Shown one piece after another: positions 1-9,487 of a stretch of DNA of 64,000 bases. Position numbers and translations under genes: made by a program. The stretch is from NCBI RefSeq assembly GCF_012396015.1, contig NZ_JAAXOQ010000010.1:1-64000 (forward strand), in the 5' to 3' direction. The notes under the pieces were generated by a model, which saw nothing but the letters and a program-made list of their open reading frames with translations, was not told where the DNA came from and did not search any database. Each line of letters begins with the position of its first letter. Positions within the stretch are counted from its first letter, which is position 1. Origin of the DNA: Tsukamurella spumae (GTDB lineage: Bacteria > Actinomycetota > Actinomycetes > Mycobacteriales > Mycobacteriaceae).

Positions 1-87
1 GGAATCCTCCACGGCTGCCTCGCCAGCGGCACCCAATACGACCAGACCGTCGCCTGGTCGCACCACCAACAGGCCGTGGCGGCTTGA
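1..87 (+). mobile_element. C-terminal end of a probable transposase (IS110-like), partial
   Basis: An open frame enters from the left edge and ends at TGA 85-87, giving 28 residues that begin GILHGCLASG and end in a His/Gln/Ala-rich tail. The pattern of a short ILHxCL segment, then a YD..AW element, then an Ala-rich end resembles the C-termini of IS110-type transposases as I remember them. The following 98 bp up to the next gene hold no recognisable coding sequence and presumably include the element's end, but I cannot define a terminal repeat. Only the tail is visible, so the family call is tentative. Confidence 0.4.
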
Positions 88-185
88 CACACAACGTCCA
101 GGGATGTCTTAACAGCGTTAGCCCAGAGCGCTTCCTGGGGTTTCGTGTGCAGCGAGTGCTTGCTACTCGCGGGTAACCGCGTCCG

Positions 186-1361
186 TCACTGAGCTCTGCT
201 CATCAGCCGGAGCAGTGCGGGACCCACGAGCGGCGCCGTCAGCGCTCGGATCATCAGGTTCTGCACGCCGAGGTGCAGCCTGCTCGACGGCGCGAACCGC
301 GCCATCCCGGCGCGCGCCTGCCGCTGGCGCTGTGCGACCTCTTGGCGCAGCCCGGCCTCCCATGCTTCCAGTGCCGCGCCGATGTCCTCGGGGTGCTCCG
401 CGAGCGCGCGCCCCAAACGGTCGGCGCCCGCGAGGGCGAGGCCGGCGCCGTGACCGGCGAAGAGGGAGACGCACCATGCAGCATCGCCGACCAGCACGAT
501 GCGCCCGCTGCTCCACGCGTCCATGACCACCTGGGACACGGAATCGAAGTAGCGGTCCTCGGCGCCGGCGGCCCCCCGGATCGCCTCGTGGACCGGACCG
601 GTGAGATCGCCGAAGTGCGCTGCGAGGGCGTCGGCGGGCGAGCCCGCCGCGTCGGCCTCGGCGGTCGGGGTGCGGTAGGTGAAGAAGGCCGACGGTGTGT
701 GCTCACGGGGCCGGAAAACCGCCGCGGTGCGGCCCACGTCGATGAAGGTGCTCGCGGTCTGCATCGGCAGACCCTCCGGCGCGGCATCCAGCGGGAAGGC
801 CGCCACGGCGTGCTGCAGATCGCGGACGAACTCGCGCGCCGGCCCGAACGCGAGGTCGCGGACCCCGGAGTGCAGGCCGTCGGCGCCGACCAGTAAGTCG
901 GCGTCGTGGACGGTGCCGTCGCTGAGCGTGACGCGCAACCCGTCGGCATCGTCGGCCCCCGTGACCGTCGTGCCGAACCGGATCCCGACCGCCCCGTCGA
1001 GGGCGTCGTGCAGCGCGGCCTCCAGGTCGCCCCGGAAGACGGTGAGCGCACGGGAGCCCAAGGACTGCTCGGCGAGCGCCGCGGGCATGGTGAGCTTCGT
1101 CGAGCCGTCGGCCCGGACCAGGAGCGAGGTGAAGACGCCCTGGTCGCGGGTGCGCAGGGCGGGCACCAGGCCGAGCGCATCGGCCGCGTCGAACCCCACG
1201 CCGAGGAGGTTCACGAGGTAGCCGCCGGTCCGGCGGGCCGGCGCGCGCTCGACGACGAGGACGCGGTGCCCGTCGCGGTGCAGCCGGAGCGCGGTCGCGA
1301 GGCCGGCGATCCCCGCGCCGGCGACGACGATCCGCAGGGGGTTTTCGGTGTGGTCCGGCAT
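186..1361 (-). CDS. FAD-dependent monooxygenase (aromatic hydroxylase type)
   Basis: A 391-residue flavoprotein of the PHBH/UbiH-like monooxygenase class, which uses NAD(P)H and O2 to hydroxylate or epoxidise small, often aromatic, substrates. It opens with a Rossmann FAD-binding motif GAGIAG at residues 15-20. A second FAD-contact motif (LVGDAAW) lies in the C-terminal half, followed by the usual GHGAGLALAGAD helix. Size and motif spacing fit the family. I chose the ATG at 1361 because AAAGGGA sits just upstream; the frame stays open further but that extension is only GC-rich readthrough. It is divergent from a TetR gene and its promoter overlaps an operator-like repeat, so substrate-induced derepression is likely. 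The substrate is unknown; tetracycline-type or antibiotic-modifying relatives exist. Confidence 0.85.
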   Translation of the reverse strand: MPDHTENPLRIVVAGAGIAGLATALRLHRDGHRVLVVERAPARRTGGYLVNLLGVGFDAADALGLVPALRTRDQGVFTSLLVRADGSTKLTMPAALAEQSLGSRALTVFRGDLEAALHDALDGAVGIRFGTTVTGADDADGLRVTLSDGTVHDADLLVGADGLHSGVRDLAFGPAREFVRDLQHAVAAFPLDAAPEGLPMQTASTFIDVGRTAAVFRPREHTPSAFFTYRTPTAEADAAGSPADALAAHFGDLTGPVHEAIRGAAGAEDRYFDSVSQVVMDAWSSGRIVLVGDAAWCVSLFAGHGAGLALAGADRLGRALAEHPEDIGAALEAWEAGLRQEVAQRQRQARAGMARFAPSSRLHLGVQNLMIRALTAPLVGPALLRLMSRAQ

Positions 1362-1372
1362 GATTCCCTTTC

Positions 1373-1417
1373 GGTATGAGCGTGCGTTCAAACTGAGTAT
1401 GAGCGATTGTTCATACT
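1373..1417. promoter_or_regulatory. Tandem TetR-type operator between monooxygenase and tetR
   Basis: Two 22-bp inverted repeats lie side by side (1373-1394 and 1396-1417). The right copy has arms AGTATGAGCGA / TTGTTCATACT matching at 9 of 11 positions. The left copy matches the right at 17 of 22. For the monooxygenase (minus strand) the box CATACT (1396-1401) with TTGCGC (1420-1425) 18 bp away forms a plausible promoter that the right copy would cover. Inferred binding site of the adjacent TetR protein. Confidence 0.7.
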
Positions 1418-1455
1418 TGGCGCAAGGACACCGGCGAGACTCGTAGAATCGACGC

Positions 1456-2046
1456 ATGCCCAGAGGAGTCGCGATCGCCGGCGCGCGCCAGCGCCTGTTC
1501 TCGGCCGCCGAAGCCGTGATCCTTCGCGACGGGGTGGTCGGCCTGAAGGGGCGTGCGGTCACGGCGCAGGCGGGCGTGGCCACGGGGCTGCTGCACGCCC
1601 ACTTCGTCGATTTCGAGGGTTTCCTCGCGGACTATGCGGTGGACCGCAGCTTCGCGCTCGGCGCCGAGGCGGCGGAGGCGGCGCCGTCGGGAATCGGTAC
1701 GGAAACGTCAGTGGCCGAGGCGGTCTGCGCGCAGCTCGATGCGCTGTCGCAGCCCACCGCGGCCGTCTTCGCCCGACTGCTGGCCGCCCGACCGGACCTG
1801 CGCGAGCGCGCCGCCGAGGTGCTGGGCGCGGAAGCAGCCGGATTCGAGGGGGTGACGGCGGTGGTCGCCGAGCTGCTTGAAGCAGAGGGGCGGACCGGCC
1901 GGCTGCGGGCCGAGATGCGCGCTGGCGATCTCGCCTACGCCGCCGTCGGGGCGGCGCTGCGCGCCTGGTGCGCCGGCGACCCCGACGCTCGGTGGCACGC
2001 CGCGGTACGCGCGGCGGTGTCGGCGGCGATCACCGAAGCGGGATGA
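1456..2046 (+). CDS. TetR-family transcriptional regulator
   Basis: A 196-residue protein with an N-terminal TetR helix-turn-helix: helix 1 around residues 10-24 (RQRLFSAAEAVILRDG), recognition region around 33-50 (AVTAQAGVATGLLHAHF), then a ligand-binding C-terminal domain that is specific to each family member. The start ATG follows TAGAAT (1444-1449) by 6 nt with no ribosome binding site, which fits leaderless transcription. It is divergent from the FAD monooxygenase over a tandem inverted repeat, the normal arrangement for a local repressor of that enzyme and of itself. It ends just before a strong 14-bp hairpin shared with the convergent acyl-CoA ligase gene. Confidence 0.85.
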   Translation: MPRGVAIAGARQRLFSAAEAVILRDGVVGLKGRAVTAQAGVATGLLHAHFVDFEGFLADYAVDRSFALGAEAAEAAPSGIGTETSVAEAVCAQLDALSQPTAAVFARLLAARPDLRERAAEVLGAEAAGFEGVTAVVAELLEAEGRTGRLRAEMRAGDLAYAAVGAALRAWCAGDPDARWHAAVRAAVSAAITEAG

Positions 2047-2049
2047 GAA

Positions 2050-2089
2050 CGCCGCAGCGGCGACCCGGTGCCGGATCGCCGCTGCGGCG
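2050..2089. terminator. Bidirectional hairpin terminator
   Basis: A perfect 14-bp stem (2050-2063 with 2076-2089, arm CGCCGCAGCGGCGA) and a 12-nt loop lie between the convergent tetR and acyl-CoA ligase genes. There is no U-tract, which is usual for high-GC actinobacterial terminators. Confidence 0.7.
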
Positions 2090-2103
2090 GGGGAGTCTGC
2101 GTC

Positions 2104-3771
2104 TCAGGACTCGCGGAACTCCGCGGAGGTCAGGCCCTGCTCCTCGGCCTTGCGCAGCTCCACGCGGCGGATCTTGCCGCTGATCGTCTTCGGCAGGTCG
2201 GCGAAGGCGATGCGGCGCACGCGCTTGTAGGGCGCGAGGTGCTCGCGGCTGTAGTCGAAGATCGACTGCGCGGTGGCCGCGTCCGGCGCGTGGCCGTCGG
2301 CGAGCACGATGTACGCCTTCGGCACCGCGAGGCGCAGCTCGTCCGGGGCGGGGACCACGGCTGCCTCGGCCACCGCATCGTGCTCCAGCAGAACCGATTC
2401 CAGCTCGAACGGGCTGATCTTGTAGTCGCTGGACTTGAAGACATCGTCGGTGCGGCCGACGTAGGTCAGGTAGCCGTCCGCGTCCTTCGAGGCGACGTCG
2501 CCGGTGTGGTAGACCCCGCCCTCCATGACCTTCGCGGTCTTCTCGGCGTCGCCGTGGTAGCCGACCATGAGGCCGAGCGGCCGCGGGTCCAGGCGCAGAC
2601 AGATCTCGCCCTCGTCCACGCCCTGCTCGCCGGTCGCCGGGTCGACGAGGACCACGTCGTAGCCGGGGCACGGGCGGCCCATTGACCCGTCCTTGAGCGG
2701 CTGGCCCGGCGTGTTCGCCACCTGGACCGTGGTCTCGGTCTGGCCGAAGCCGTCGCGGATCGTCACGCCCCAGGCGTTCCGCACGCGCGCGATCACCTCG
2801 GGGTTGAGCGGCTCGCCGGCGCCGACCACGACGCGCGGCGGCGTCGACAGCGCGCTGAGGTCCGCCTGGATCAGCATGCGCCACACCGTGGGCGGCGCGC
2901 AGAAGCTGGTGACACCGGCCCGCTCCATCTGCTTCATCAGCGCGGCCGCGTCGAACCGGTTGTAGTTGTAGATGAACACGCAGGCCTGCGCGATCCACGG
3001 GGTGAAGACATTGCTCCACGCGTGCTTGGCCCAGCCGGGGGAGCTGACGTTCAGGTGCACGTCGCCGGGGCGCAGCCCGATCCAGTACATCGTCGACAGG
3101 TGGCCCACAGGGTAGCTGGCGTGGGTGTGCTCGACCAGCTTCGGCGCGCTCGTGGTGCCGGAGGTGAAGTACAGGAGCAGGGTGTCGTCCGCGCGCGTGA
3201 CGTGCGAGGGCGTGAAGTCCGACGGTGCCGTGTACGCCGCGGCGAAGGACTCCCAGCCCGGCACGGGATCGCCGATGGCGATCCGGGTGACCCGTGCGTC
3301 CGCGGGGACGCGCTCGGCCAGCTCGCTGCGCACGATCACGTGCTTCGCGCCGCCACGGGCGATGCGGTCGGCGATGTCGTCCTCGGCCAGGAGGGTGGTG
3401 GCGGGGATGACGACGGCGCCGAGCTTGATCGCGGCGAGCATGACGTCCCACAGCTCGACCTGGTTGCTGAGCATCAGCAGGATCCGGTCGCCGGGCTGCA
3501 CGCCGCGCTCCCGCAGCCAGTTGGCGACCCGGTTGCTCCGCGCGCTCATCTCGGCGTAGCTGAACTTCGACTCGGAGCCGTCCTCCTCGACGATCCACAG
3601 CGCAGGGGAGTCGTTGTTCGTCGCCACTCGATCGAACCAGTCGAGGGCGAAGTTCCACTCCTCGAGCTCCGGCCAGCTGAATCGCTCGCGGGCGGCGTCG
3701 TAGTCATCGGCGAGCTCGACCAGCAGGTCGCGCGCGGCGAGGAAGTCTCGATACCCCTGTGTGCTAGCCAC
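2104..3771 (-). CDS. AMP-forming acyl-CoA ligase (medium/branched-chain acyl-CoA synthetase type)
   Basis: A 555-residue member of the ANL adenylating superfamily, activating a carboxylic acid to its acyl-CoA through an acyl-AMP. The P-loop-like motif YFTSGTTSAPK lies mid-protein, GYHGDAEKTAK and YLTYVGRTDD follow, and the C-terminal catalytic-lysine motif is ISGKIRR. The N-terminal WPELEEWNFALDWFD pattern resembles the ACSM/medium-chain branch. A TTG at 3777 is also in frame, but GGAGG lies only 2 nt from it and 8 nt from the GTG at 3771, so I chose 3771. It is divergent from the mmsA operon across a perfect palindrome, so its likely substrate is isobutyrate or a related short or branched acid feeding valine catabolism; that substrate is inferred from context. 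Confidence 0.85.
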   Translation of the reverse strand: MASTQGYRDFLAARDLLVELADDYDAARERFSWPELEEWNFALDWFDRVATNNDSPALWIVEEDGSESKFSYAEMSARSNRVANWLRERGVQPGDRILLMLSNQVELWDVMLAAIKLGAVVIPATTLLAEDDIADRIARGGAKHVIVRSELAERVPADARVTRIAIGDPVPGWESFAAAYTAPSDFTPSHVTRADDTLLLYFTSGTTSAPKLVEHTHASYPVGHLSTMYWIGLRPGDVHLNVSSPGWAKHAWSNVFTPWIAQACVFIYNYNRFDAAALMKQMERAGVTSFCAPPTVWRMLIQADLSALSTPPRVVVGAGEPLNPEVIARVRNAWGVTIRDGFGQTETTVQVANTPGQPLKDGSMGRPCPGYDVVLVDPATGEQGVDEGEICLRLDPRPLGLMVGYHGDAEKTAKVMEGGVYHTGDVASKDADGYLTYVGRTDDVFKSSDYKISPFELESVLLEHDAVAEAAVVPAPDELRLAVPKAYIVLADGHAPDAATAQSIFDYSREHLAPYKRVRRIAFADLPKTISGKIRRVELRKAEEQGLTSAEFRES

Positions 3772-3786
3772 TTTCAATTCCTCCGG

Positions 3787-3815
3787 TTGATTACTTGGAT
3801 ATCCAAGTATATAGT
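3787..3815 (+). promoter_or_regulatory. mmsA promoter with perfect 18-bp palindromic operator in the spacer
   Basis: TTGATT (3787-3792) and TATAGT (3810-3815) are separated by exactly 17 bp. The spacer, together with the last base of the -35 box, is the perfect palindrome TACTTGGATATCCAAGTA (3792-3809). A dimer bound here would block RNA polymerase. The MarR gene at the end of the operon is the obvious candidate. The site also lies about 20 bp upstream of the divergent acyl-CoA ligase start, so it may control both directions. Confidence 0.8.
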
Positions 3816-3875
3816 GATGGGCAGCACATCGCGCAAGGGTTTCGCGATGGACCTCGATCGAGAGAAGGACACACT

Positions 3876-5399
<1,524 letters not shown>

Positions 5400-5408
5400 G
5401 AGCGCGAA

Positions 5409-6572
5409 GTGCCCTACCCCAACCTGACGGGCGATGACCTCGCCATCGTCGAGATGGCGCGTGACTTCTCCCGCAAGCGCCTCGCGCCCTACGCGCTCGA
5501 ATGGGATGCCACCAAGCACTTCCCCGTGGCGGAGATGAAGGAGGCGGGCAGCCTCGGCATGGCCGCCATCTACACCCGCGAGGACGTGGGCGGGTCCGGC
5601 CTGCGCCGGCTCGACGGCGTGCGCATCTTCGAGGAGCTCGCCAAGGGCGACCCGGTGACCGCGGCGTTCATCTCCATCCACAACATGTGCACCTGGATGG
5701 TCGACACCTACGGCTCGCAGGAGCAGCGGCAGGAGTGGATCCCCAAGCTCGCGCCGATGGACGTCATGGCCAGCTACTGCCTGACCGAGCCCGGCGCCGG
5801 CTCGGACGCGGCCTCGTTGACCACCAAGGCCGACCGCGACGGCGACGACTTCGTGCTCAACGGGACGAAGCAGTTCATCTCCGGTGGCGGCGCCTCCGAC
5901 CTGTACGTGGTCATGGCGCGCAGCGAGGGGGAGGGTGCCCGTGGCATCTCGACCTTCCTGGTGGACAAGGGAACCGCCGGTCTCTCCTTCGGGCCGCCCG
6001 AGGTGAAGATGGGGTGGCACAGCCAGCCCACCACGCAGGTGATCTTCGAGAACGTGCGGATCCCGGCCTCGCGCATGCTCGGTGGAACCGACGGTGCCGG
6101 CAAGGGCTTCGGCATCGCGATGAACGGCCTCAACGGCGGTCGCCTCAACATCGCCGCGTGCTCGCTGGGAGGCGCGCAGGCCGCGTACGACCTCGCGCTG
6201 CGCTACATGACCGAGCGGGAGACCTTCGGTCGCAAGCTGATCGACGAGCCGACCATCCGGTTCGCCCTCGCCGACATGGCGACCTCGCTCGAGGCGTCCC
6301 GGCTGATCCTGTGGCGGGCCGCGACCGCGCTCGACGAGAACGACCCCGACAAGGTCGAGCTGTGCGCCATGGCGAAGAAGTTCGTCACCGAGACCTGTTA
6401 CCAGGTCGCGGACCAGGCGCTGCAGCTGCACGGCGGCTACGGCTACCTGCACGAGACCGGCGTCGAGAAGATCGTCCGCGATCTGCGTGTGAACCGGATC
6501 CTCGAGGGCACCAACGAGATCATGCGGATGGTGATCGGCCGCGCCGAAGCCGCCCGCATCCAAGGCAAGTAG
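5409..6572 (+). CDS. Acyl-CoA dehydrogenase (probable isobutyryl-CoA dehydrogenase)
   Basis: A 387-residue FAD acyl-CoA dehydrogenase that oxidises a short branched acyl-CoA to the 2-enoyl-CoA and passes electrons to ETF. Family signatures visible are YCLTEPGAGSDAAS, TKQFISGGGASD and the C-terminal LHGGYGYL. The presumed catalytic Glu is E366 in RILEGTNEI, the position used by isobutyryl-CoA and short-chain enzymes. The start is GTG 5409, with AGGAGCG upstream, 9 nt after mmsA. Position between mmsA and mmsB supports isobutyryl-CoA to methacrylyl-CoA as the reaction. The enoyl-CoA hydratase and 3-hydroxyisobutyryl-CoA hydrolase steps are not encoded in this cluster. Confidence 0.9.
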   Translation: MPYPNLTGDDLAIVEMARDFSRKRLAPYALEWDATKHFPVAEMKEAGSLGMAAIYTREDVGGSGLRRLDGVRIFEELAKGDPVTAAFISIHNMCTWMVDTYGSQEQRQEWIPKLAPMDVMASYCLTEPGAGSDAASLTTKADRDGDDFVLNGTKQFISGGGASDLYVVMARSEGEGARGISTFLVDKGTAGLSFGPPEVKMGWHSQPTTQVIFENVRIPASRMLGGTDGAGKGFGIAMNGLNGGRLNIAACSLGGAQAAYDLALRYMTERETFGRKLIDEPTIRFALADMATSLEASRLILWRAATALDENDPDKVELCAMAKKFVTETCYQVADQALQLHGGYGYLHETGVEKIVRDLRVNRILEGTNEIMRMVIGRAEAARIQGK

Positions 6573-6585
6573 GGAAGGCACCTTC

Positions 6586-7455
6586 ATGAGCACGATCGCA
6601 TTCCTCGGCCTGGGCCACATGGGTGGCCCGATGGCCAAGAACCTGGTCGCCGCCGGGCACACCGTCCGCGGTTTCGACCTCGTCCCCGCGGCGCAGGACG
6701 CGGCCCGCGCCGCTGGCGTCGCCGTGATCGACACGGCCGAGGAGGCCGTGGCCGGTGCGGAGGCCGTGGTCACGATGCTGCCCAGCGGGGCCATCGTGAA
6801 ATCGGTGTACGACGCCGTCCTCCCGCACGCCGCGCGGGGCACGCTGTTCATCGACAGCTCGACCATCTCCGTCGACGATGCCCGCGCCGTGCACGCGCAG
6901 GCCGAGGCGGCGGGGATGCTGCAGGTCGACGCGCCCGTCTCCGGCGGGGTCAAGGGCGCCGACGCCGGCACCCTGGCGTTCATGGTGGGCGGCGACGACG
7001 CGGCTTTCGCAGCGTCAGCGCCCGTGCTGGATCCGATGGCGGGCAAGGTGATCCACTGCGGCGGCTCCGGCAACGGGCAGGCCGCCAAGGTGTGCAACAA
7101 CATGATCCTCGCGGTCCAGCAGATCGTGGTCGGCGAGGCCTTCGTGCTCGCCGAGAAGCTGGGCCTGGCGGATCAGGCGCTGTACGACGTGGTCACGGGC
7201 GCCACCGGCAACTGCTGGTCGCTGCACACCAACTGCCCCGTACCGGGGCCGGTGGCGGGGGCACCGTCGGGCAACGAGTTCAAGCCGGGCTTCGCGACGG
7301 CCCTGATGAACAAGGACCTGGGTCTGGCCATGGACGCCGTGGCGTCCACCGGCTCGAGCGCTCCGCTCGGCACGCACGCCGCCGAGCTGTACTCCGCGTT
7401 CGCGCAGGACAACGGGGGCCTAGACTTCAGCGCAATCATCAACACACTGCGATAG
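6586..7455 (+). CDS. mmsB: 3-hydroxyisobutyrate dehydrogenase
   Basis: A 289-residue beta-hydroxyacid dehydrogenase that oxidises 3-hydroxyisobutyrate to methylmalonate semialdehyde with NAD+, supplying the substrate of mmsA. The N-terminal Rossmann motif FLGLGHMGGPM occupies residues 6-16. The substrate-binding motif DAPVSGGVKGA lies around 115-125, and the catalytic lysine is K168 in GQAAKVCNN. Length and motif order are typical. It starts 13 nt after the acyl-CoA dehydrogenase with GGAAGG upstream and is followed by marR after 20 nt, so all four genes look like one transcript. Confidence 0.95.
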   Translation: MSTIAFLGLGHMGGPMAKNLVAAGHTVRGFDLVPAAQDAARAAGVAVIDTAEEAVAGAEAVVTMLPSGAIVKSVYDAVLPHAARGTLFIDSSTISVDDARAVHAQAEAAGMLQVDAPVSGGVKGADAGTLAFMVGGDDAAFAASAPVLDPMAGKVIHCGGSGNGQAAKVCNNMILAVQQIVVGEAFVLAEKLGLADQALYDVVTGATGNCWSLHTNCPVPGPVAGAPSGNEFKPGFATALMNKDLGLAMDAVASTGSSAPLGTHAAELYSAFAQDNGGLDFSAIINTLR

Positions 7456-7475
7456 GCGACTCGGAGGGCGGCGCG

Positions 7476-7976
7476 ATGACAGAACCGGATACCCGGGACC
7501 CGATCGCGCGTGCCCGCCGCAACTGGGAGGACGCGGGCTGGGGCGGCGACATCGCCTCCGGTATGGAGGCGGTGACCTCGGTGATGCGGGCGCACCAGAT
7601 CCTGCTCGCGCGGATCGAGGCGGCGCTCAAGCCCTTCCGGCTCTCCTTCTCCCGGTTCGAGCTGCTGCGGCTGCTCGCCTTCACCAAGCGCGGCGAGCTG
7701 CCGATCTCGAAGGCGAGCACCCGGTTGCAGGTCCACGTGTCGTCGGTGACCCACGCGATCGATCGGCTCGGCGAGGCCGGGCTGGTCGAGCGCAAGCCCC
7801 ACCCCACCGATGGCCGCACCACCCTCGTCGCCCTCACCCCGGAGGGTCGGGAACTGGTGGAGAAGGCGACGGTCGTGCTCAACGATGTCTTCTCCGACAT
7901 CGGCATGCCCGACGACGAGTCCGCCGCGCTGGTGGGAGCGATCCGGTCCTTGCGCAGGTTCAACGGCGACTTCTAG
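7476..7976 (+). CDS. MarR-family transcriptional regulator of the valine/isobutyrate operon
   Basis: A 166-residue winged-helix protein. The DNA-binding region covers roughly residues 55-125: an HTH with ISKASTRLQVHVSSVTHAIDRLGEAGLVERK, followed by the wing with PTDGRTTLVALTPEGREL, the conserved MarR DxR motif being DGR. Its N-terminal stretch (NWEDAGW) is seen in MarR relatives next to fatty- and branched-acid catabolic genes. GGAGGG lies upstream of ATG 7476. As the last gene of the mmsA operon it probably represses its own transcript through the palindrome at 3792-3809, released by an acyl-CoA or acid from the pathway; the ligand is not deducible. Confidence 0.85.
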   Translation: MTEPDTRDPIARARRNWEDAGWGGDIASGMEAVTSVMRAHQILLARIEAALKPFRLSFSRFELLRLLAFTKRGELPISKASTRLQVHVSSVTHAIDRLGEAGLVERKPHPTDGRTTLVALTPEGRELVEKATVVLNDVFSDIGMPDDESAALVGAIRSLRRFNGDF

Positions 7977-8012
7977 GGCGCGCGGGGGTTTCGCGGGCCT
8001 AGCATCGGCGGC

Positions 8013-8753
8013 ATGCATTGGCTGGCGCAATGGTGGGCACGGGAAGTGGTGGACGGCTACAAGGGGCCGCTCCTGCTGAGCTTCGTGGCGTTCGTCGTCA
8101 CCTTCGTCGTGGTCCGGTTCATCACGCGGATGATCCGCGCCGGGAAGGGGCCCTTCCACGACATCTCCGGCGGCGGCGTGCACCTGCACCACTCGACGCC
8201 GGGAATGCTGCTCTTGATGTTCGGTGCGTTCATGGGTATCGGCTCGCCGCCGATGTCCGGGTGGACGTACGCCGCGGGCCTGCTGATCGGGGTCGGCACG
8301 GCGCTCGTCCTCGACGAGTTCGCCATGCTCTTCCGACTGCAGGACGTGTACTGGTCGCAGGAGGGGCAGCTGTCGGTGAACATCGTGACCCTCGCGGCGG
8401 CGTTGATCGGGCTGGCCGCGGTCGGGGTGTCGCCGCTGAACATCAAGGATCTGCCGCCCGAGGTCGCCGCGCTGCGGGGCGCGGTCGTGTGCTGGCTCGT
8501 CATCCACTTCGGTTTCGTCGCCACGACCGCCCTCAAGGGCAAGTACCCGACGGCGCTGATCGCGCTGTTCGTCGGCCCGGTCGCCTTCGTCGCGGCGCTC
8601 CGGCTCGCGCGTCCGACCTCGCCGTGGGCGCGGCACCGGTACTCACCGGCCAAGCTCCAACGCGCACGCGAGCGCGCCGAGCGGTTCGACGCGCGGTGGG
8701 GGCGCTACCGGGCGCGGTGGGACGACGCCATCGGTGGTACGCCGACGCAGTAG
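8013..8753 (+). CDS. Conserved actinobacterial integral membrane protein, function unknown
   Basis: A 246-residue membrane protein with about six predicted transmembrane segments (around residues 18-36, 65-80, 85-105, 120-140, 155-172 and 180-197) and a basic, Arg-rich cytoplasmic tail. A striking HLHHST motif near residue 57 and an invariant-looking DEFAML motif near 104 could be ligand or metal contacts, but no function is established for this family to my knowledge. The start ATG 8013 follows TAGCAT (8000-8005) by 7 nt without a ribosome binding site, so it is probably leaderless and separate from the marR operon. It ends 4 bp before the convergent GntR gene. Confidence 0.75.
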   Translation: MHWLAQWWAREVVDGYKGPLLLSFVAFVVTFVVVRFITRMIRAGKGPFHDISGGGVHLHHSTPGMLLLMFGAFMGIGSPPMSGWTYAAGLLIGVGTALVLDEFAMLFRLQDVYWSQEGQLSVNIVTLAAALIGLAAVGVSPLNIKDLPPEVAALRGAVVCWLVIHFGFVATTALKGKYPTALIALFVGPVAFVAALRLARPTSPWARHRYSPAKLQRARERAERFDARWGRYRARWDDAIGGTPTQ

Positions 8754-8757
8754 CGGG

Positions 8758-9435
8758 TCAGTCGTCCCTGGAGTCGGAGAGCATGCCGGACAGGTGTTCC
8801 CGGCTCAGCGTCGCCGCCGCGGCGGCATCACGCCGTTCGATCGCCGTGAGCAGCTCGGCGTGCGAGTCCTGATCGCCGTCGCCACCGAATCCGTCCGATC
8901 GGGACCGGAGCATGTCGATCATCGCCCGCCGCAGGTGCCCTGCGATGCCGTCGAACATCTCCAGCAGGACGGGGTTGTGCGCGGCCGCGATCACCGCGCG
9001 GTGGAAGTCGGTATCCGTCTCGACGTGCCGCACGAGATCGGCACGGTGCGCGGCGCGGATGGCGAGCGCGGCGCGGATCGCATCCAGGTCCTCCTCGGTG
9101 CGGCGCCGGGCGGCGAGGGCCGCGGCCTCCACCTCGACCGCGATCCGCGCCTCGAGCACCGCGTCGATCGCGGCCCCGTCGAGCATCGTGTCGAGGCCCG
9201 ACGGCGCGTCGACCCTGGTCACGAACACCCCGGCGCCCTGCCGGGTGGAGAGCACACCGATCCCCGCGAGCCGCCGGATCGCCTCCCGCACCGTCGACCG
9301 GCCCACGCCGAGCTGCGGGGCCAGGGTGGTCTCGCCGGGGAGCCGGTCGCCGACGCTCCACTCGCCGGACCGGAGGCGGGCGAGGAGCGCGTCGGCGGCC
9401 TGGTCGGCGAGAGAGGTGCGGCGGAGCGGGGGCAT
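8758..9435 (-). CDS. GntR-family regulator, FadR/FCD subfamily
   Basis: A 225-residue regulator with an N-terminal winged helix (about residues 8-75; SVGDRLPGETTLAPQLGVGRSTVREAI is split over the HTH) and an all-helical FCD ligand domain (about 85-215). The FCD domain carries the metal/ligand histidines in the D..FHRAV and HAELLTAI segments. The start ATG 9435 follows TATTCT (minus strand, 9442-9447) by 6 nt, indicating a leaderless mRNA; longer in-frame starts cross the leu promoter. It is divergent from the leucine leader peptide and leuA over an inverted repeat (9447-9469), so autoregulation and influence on leuA are both plausible. FCD proteins usually sense small carboxylates. Confidence 0.85.
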   Translation of the reverse strand: MPPLRRTSLADQAADALLARLRSGEWSVGDRLPGETTLAPQLGVGRSTVREAIRRLAGIGVLSTRQGAGVFVTRVDAPSGLDTMLDGAAIDAVLEARIAVEVEAAALAARRRTEEDLDAIRAALAIRAAHRADLVRHVETDTDFHRAVIAAAHNPVLLEMFDGIAGHLRRAMIDMLRSRSDGFGGDGDQDSHAELLTAIERRDAAAAATLSREHLSGMLSDSRDD

Positions 9436-9446
9436 GATCCGAGAAT

Positions 9447-9469
9447 ACTTCTCAGCTTGTCTGAGGAGT
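9447..9469. promoter_or_regulatory. Inverted-repeat operator between gntR and leu leader
   Basis: A 23-bp inverted repeat: arms ACTTCTCAG and CTGAGGAGT match at 8 of 9 positions around a CTTGT centre. It abuts the gntR -10 box (9442-9447) and lies 5 bp upstream of TAGGGT (9475-9480), the leu -10. Binding by the FadR-type GntR protein would affect both promoters; this is an inference from position. Confidence 0.6.
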
Positions 9470-9474
9470 TGTGC

Positions 9475-9480
9475 TAGGGT
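9475..9480 (+). promoter_or_regulatory. -10 element of the leucine leader/leuA transcript
   Basis: TAGGGT lies 7 nt before the ATG of the leader peptide, with no ribosome binding site between, so transcription should start at or very near the leader's first codon. No clear -35 box is visible, which is common in this genome window. Confidence 0.6.
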
Positions 9481-9487
9481 CGTTCGC

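Noticed and set aside
1361-1583. N-terminal extension of the FAD monooxygenase to 1583
   Set aside because: The extra 74 codons run through the operators and the tetR coding region; the FAD motif should be near the N-terminus, as it is from 1361.
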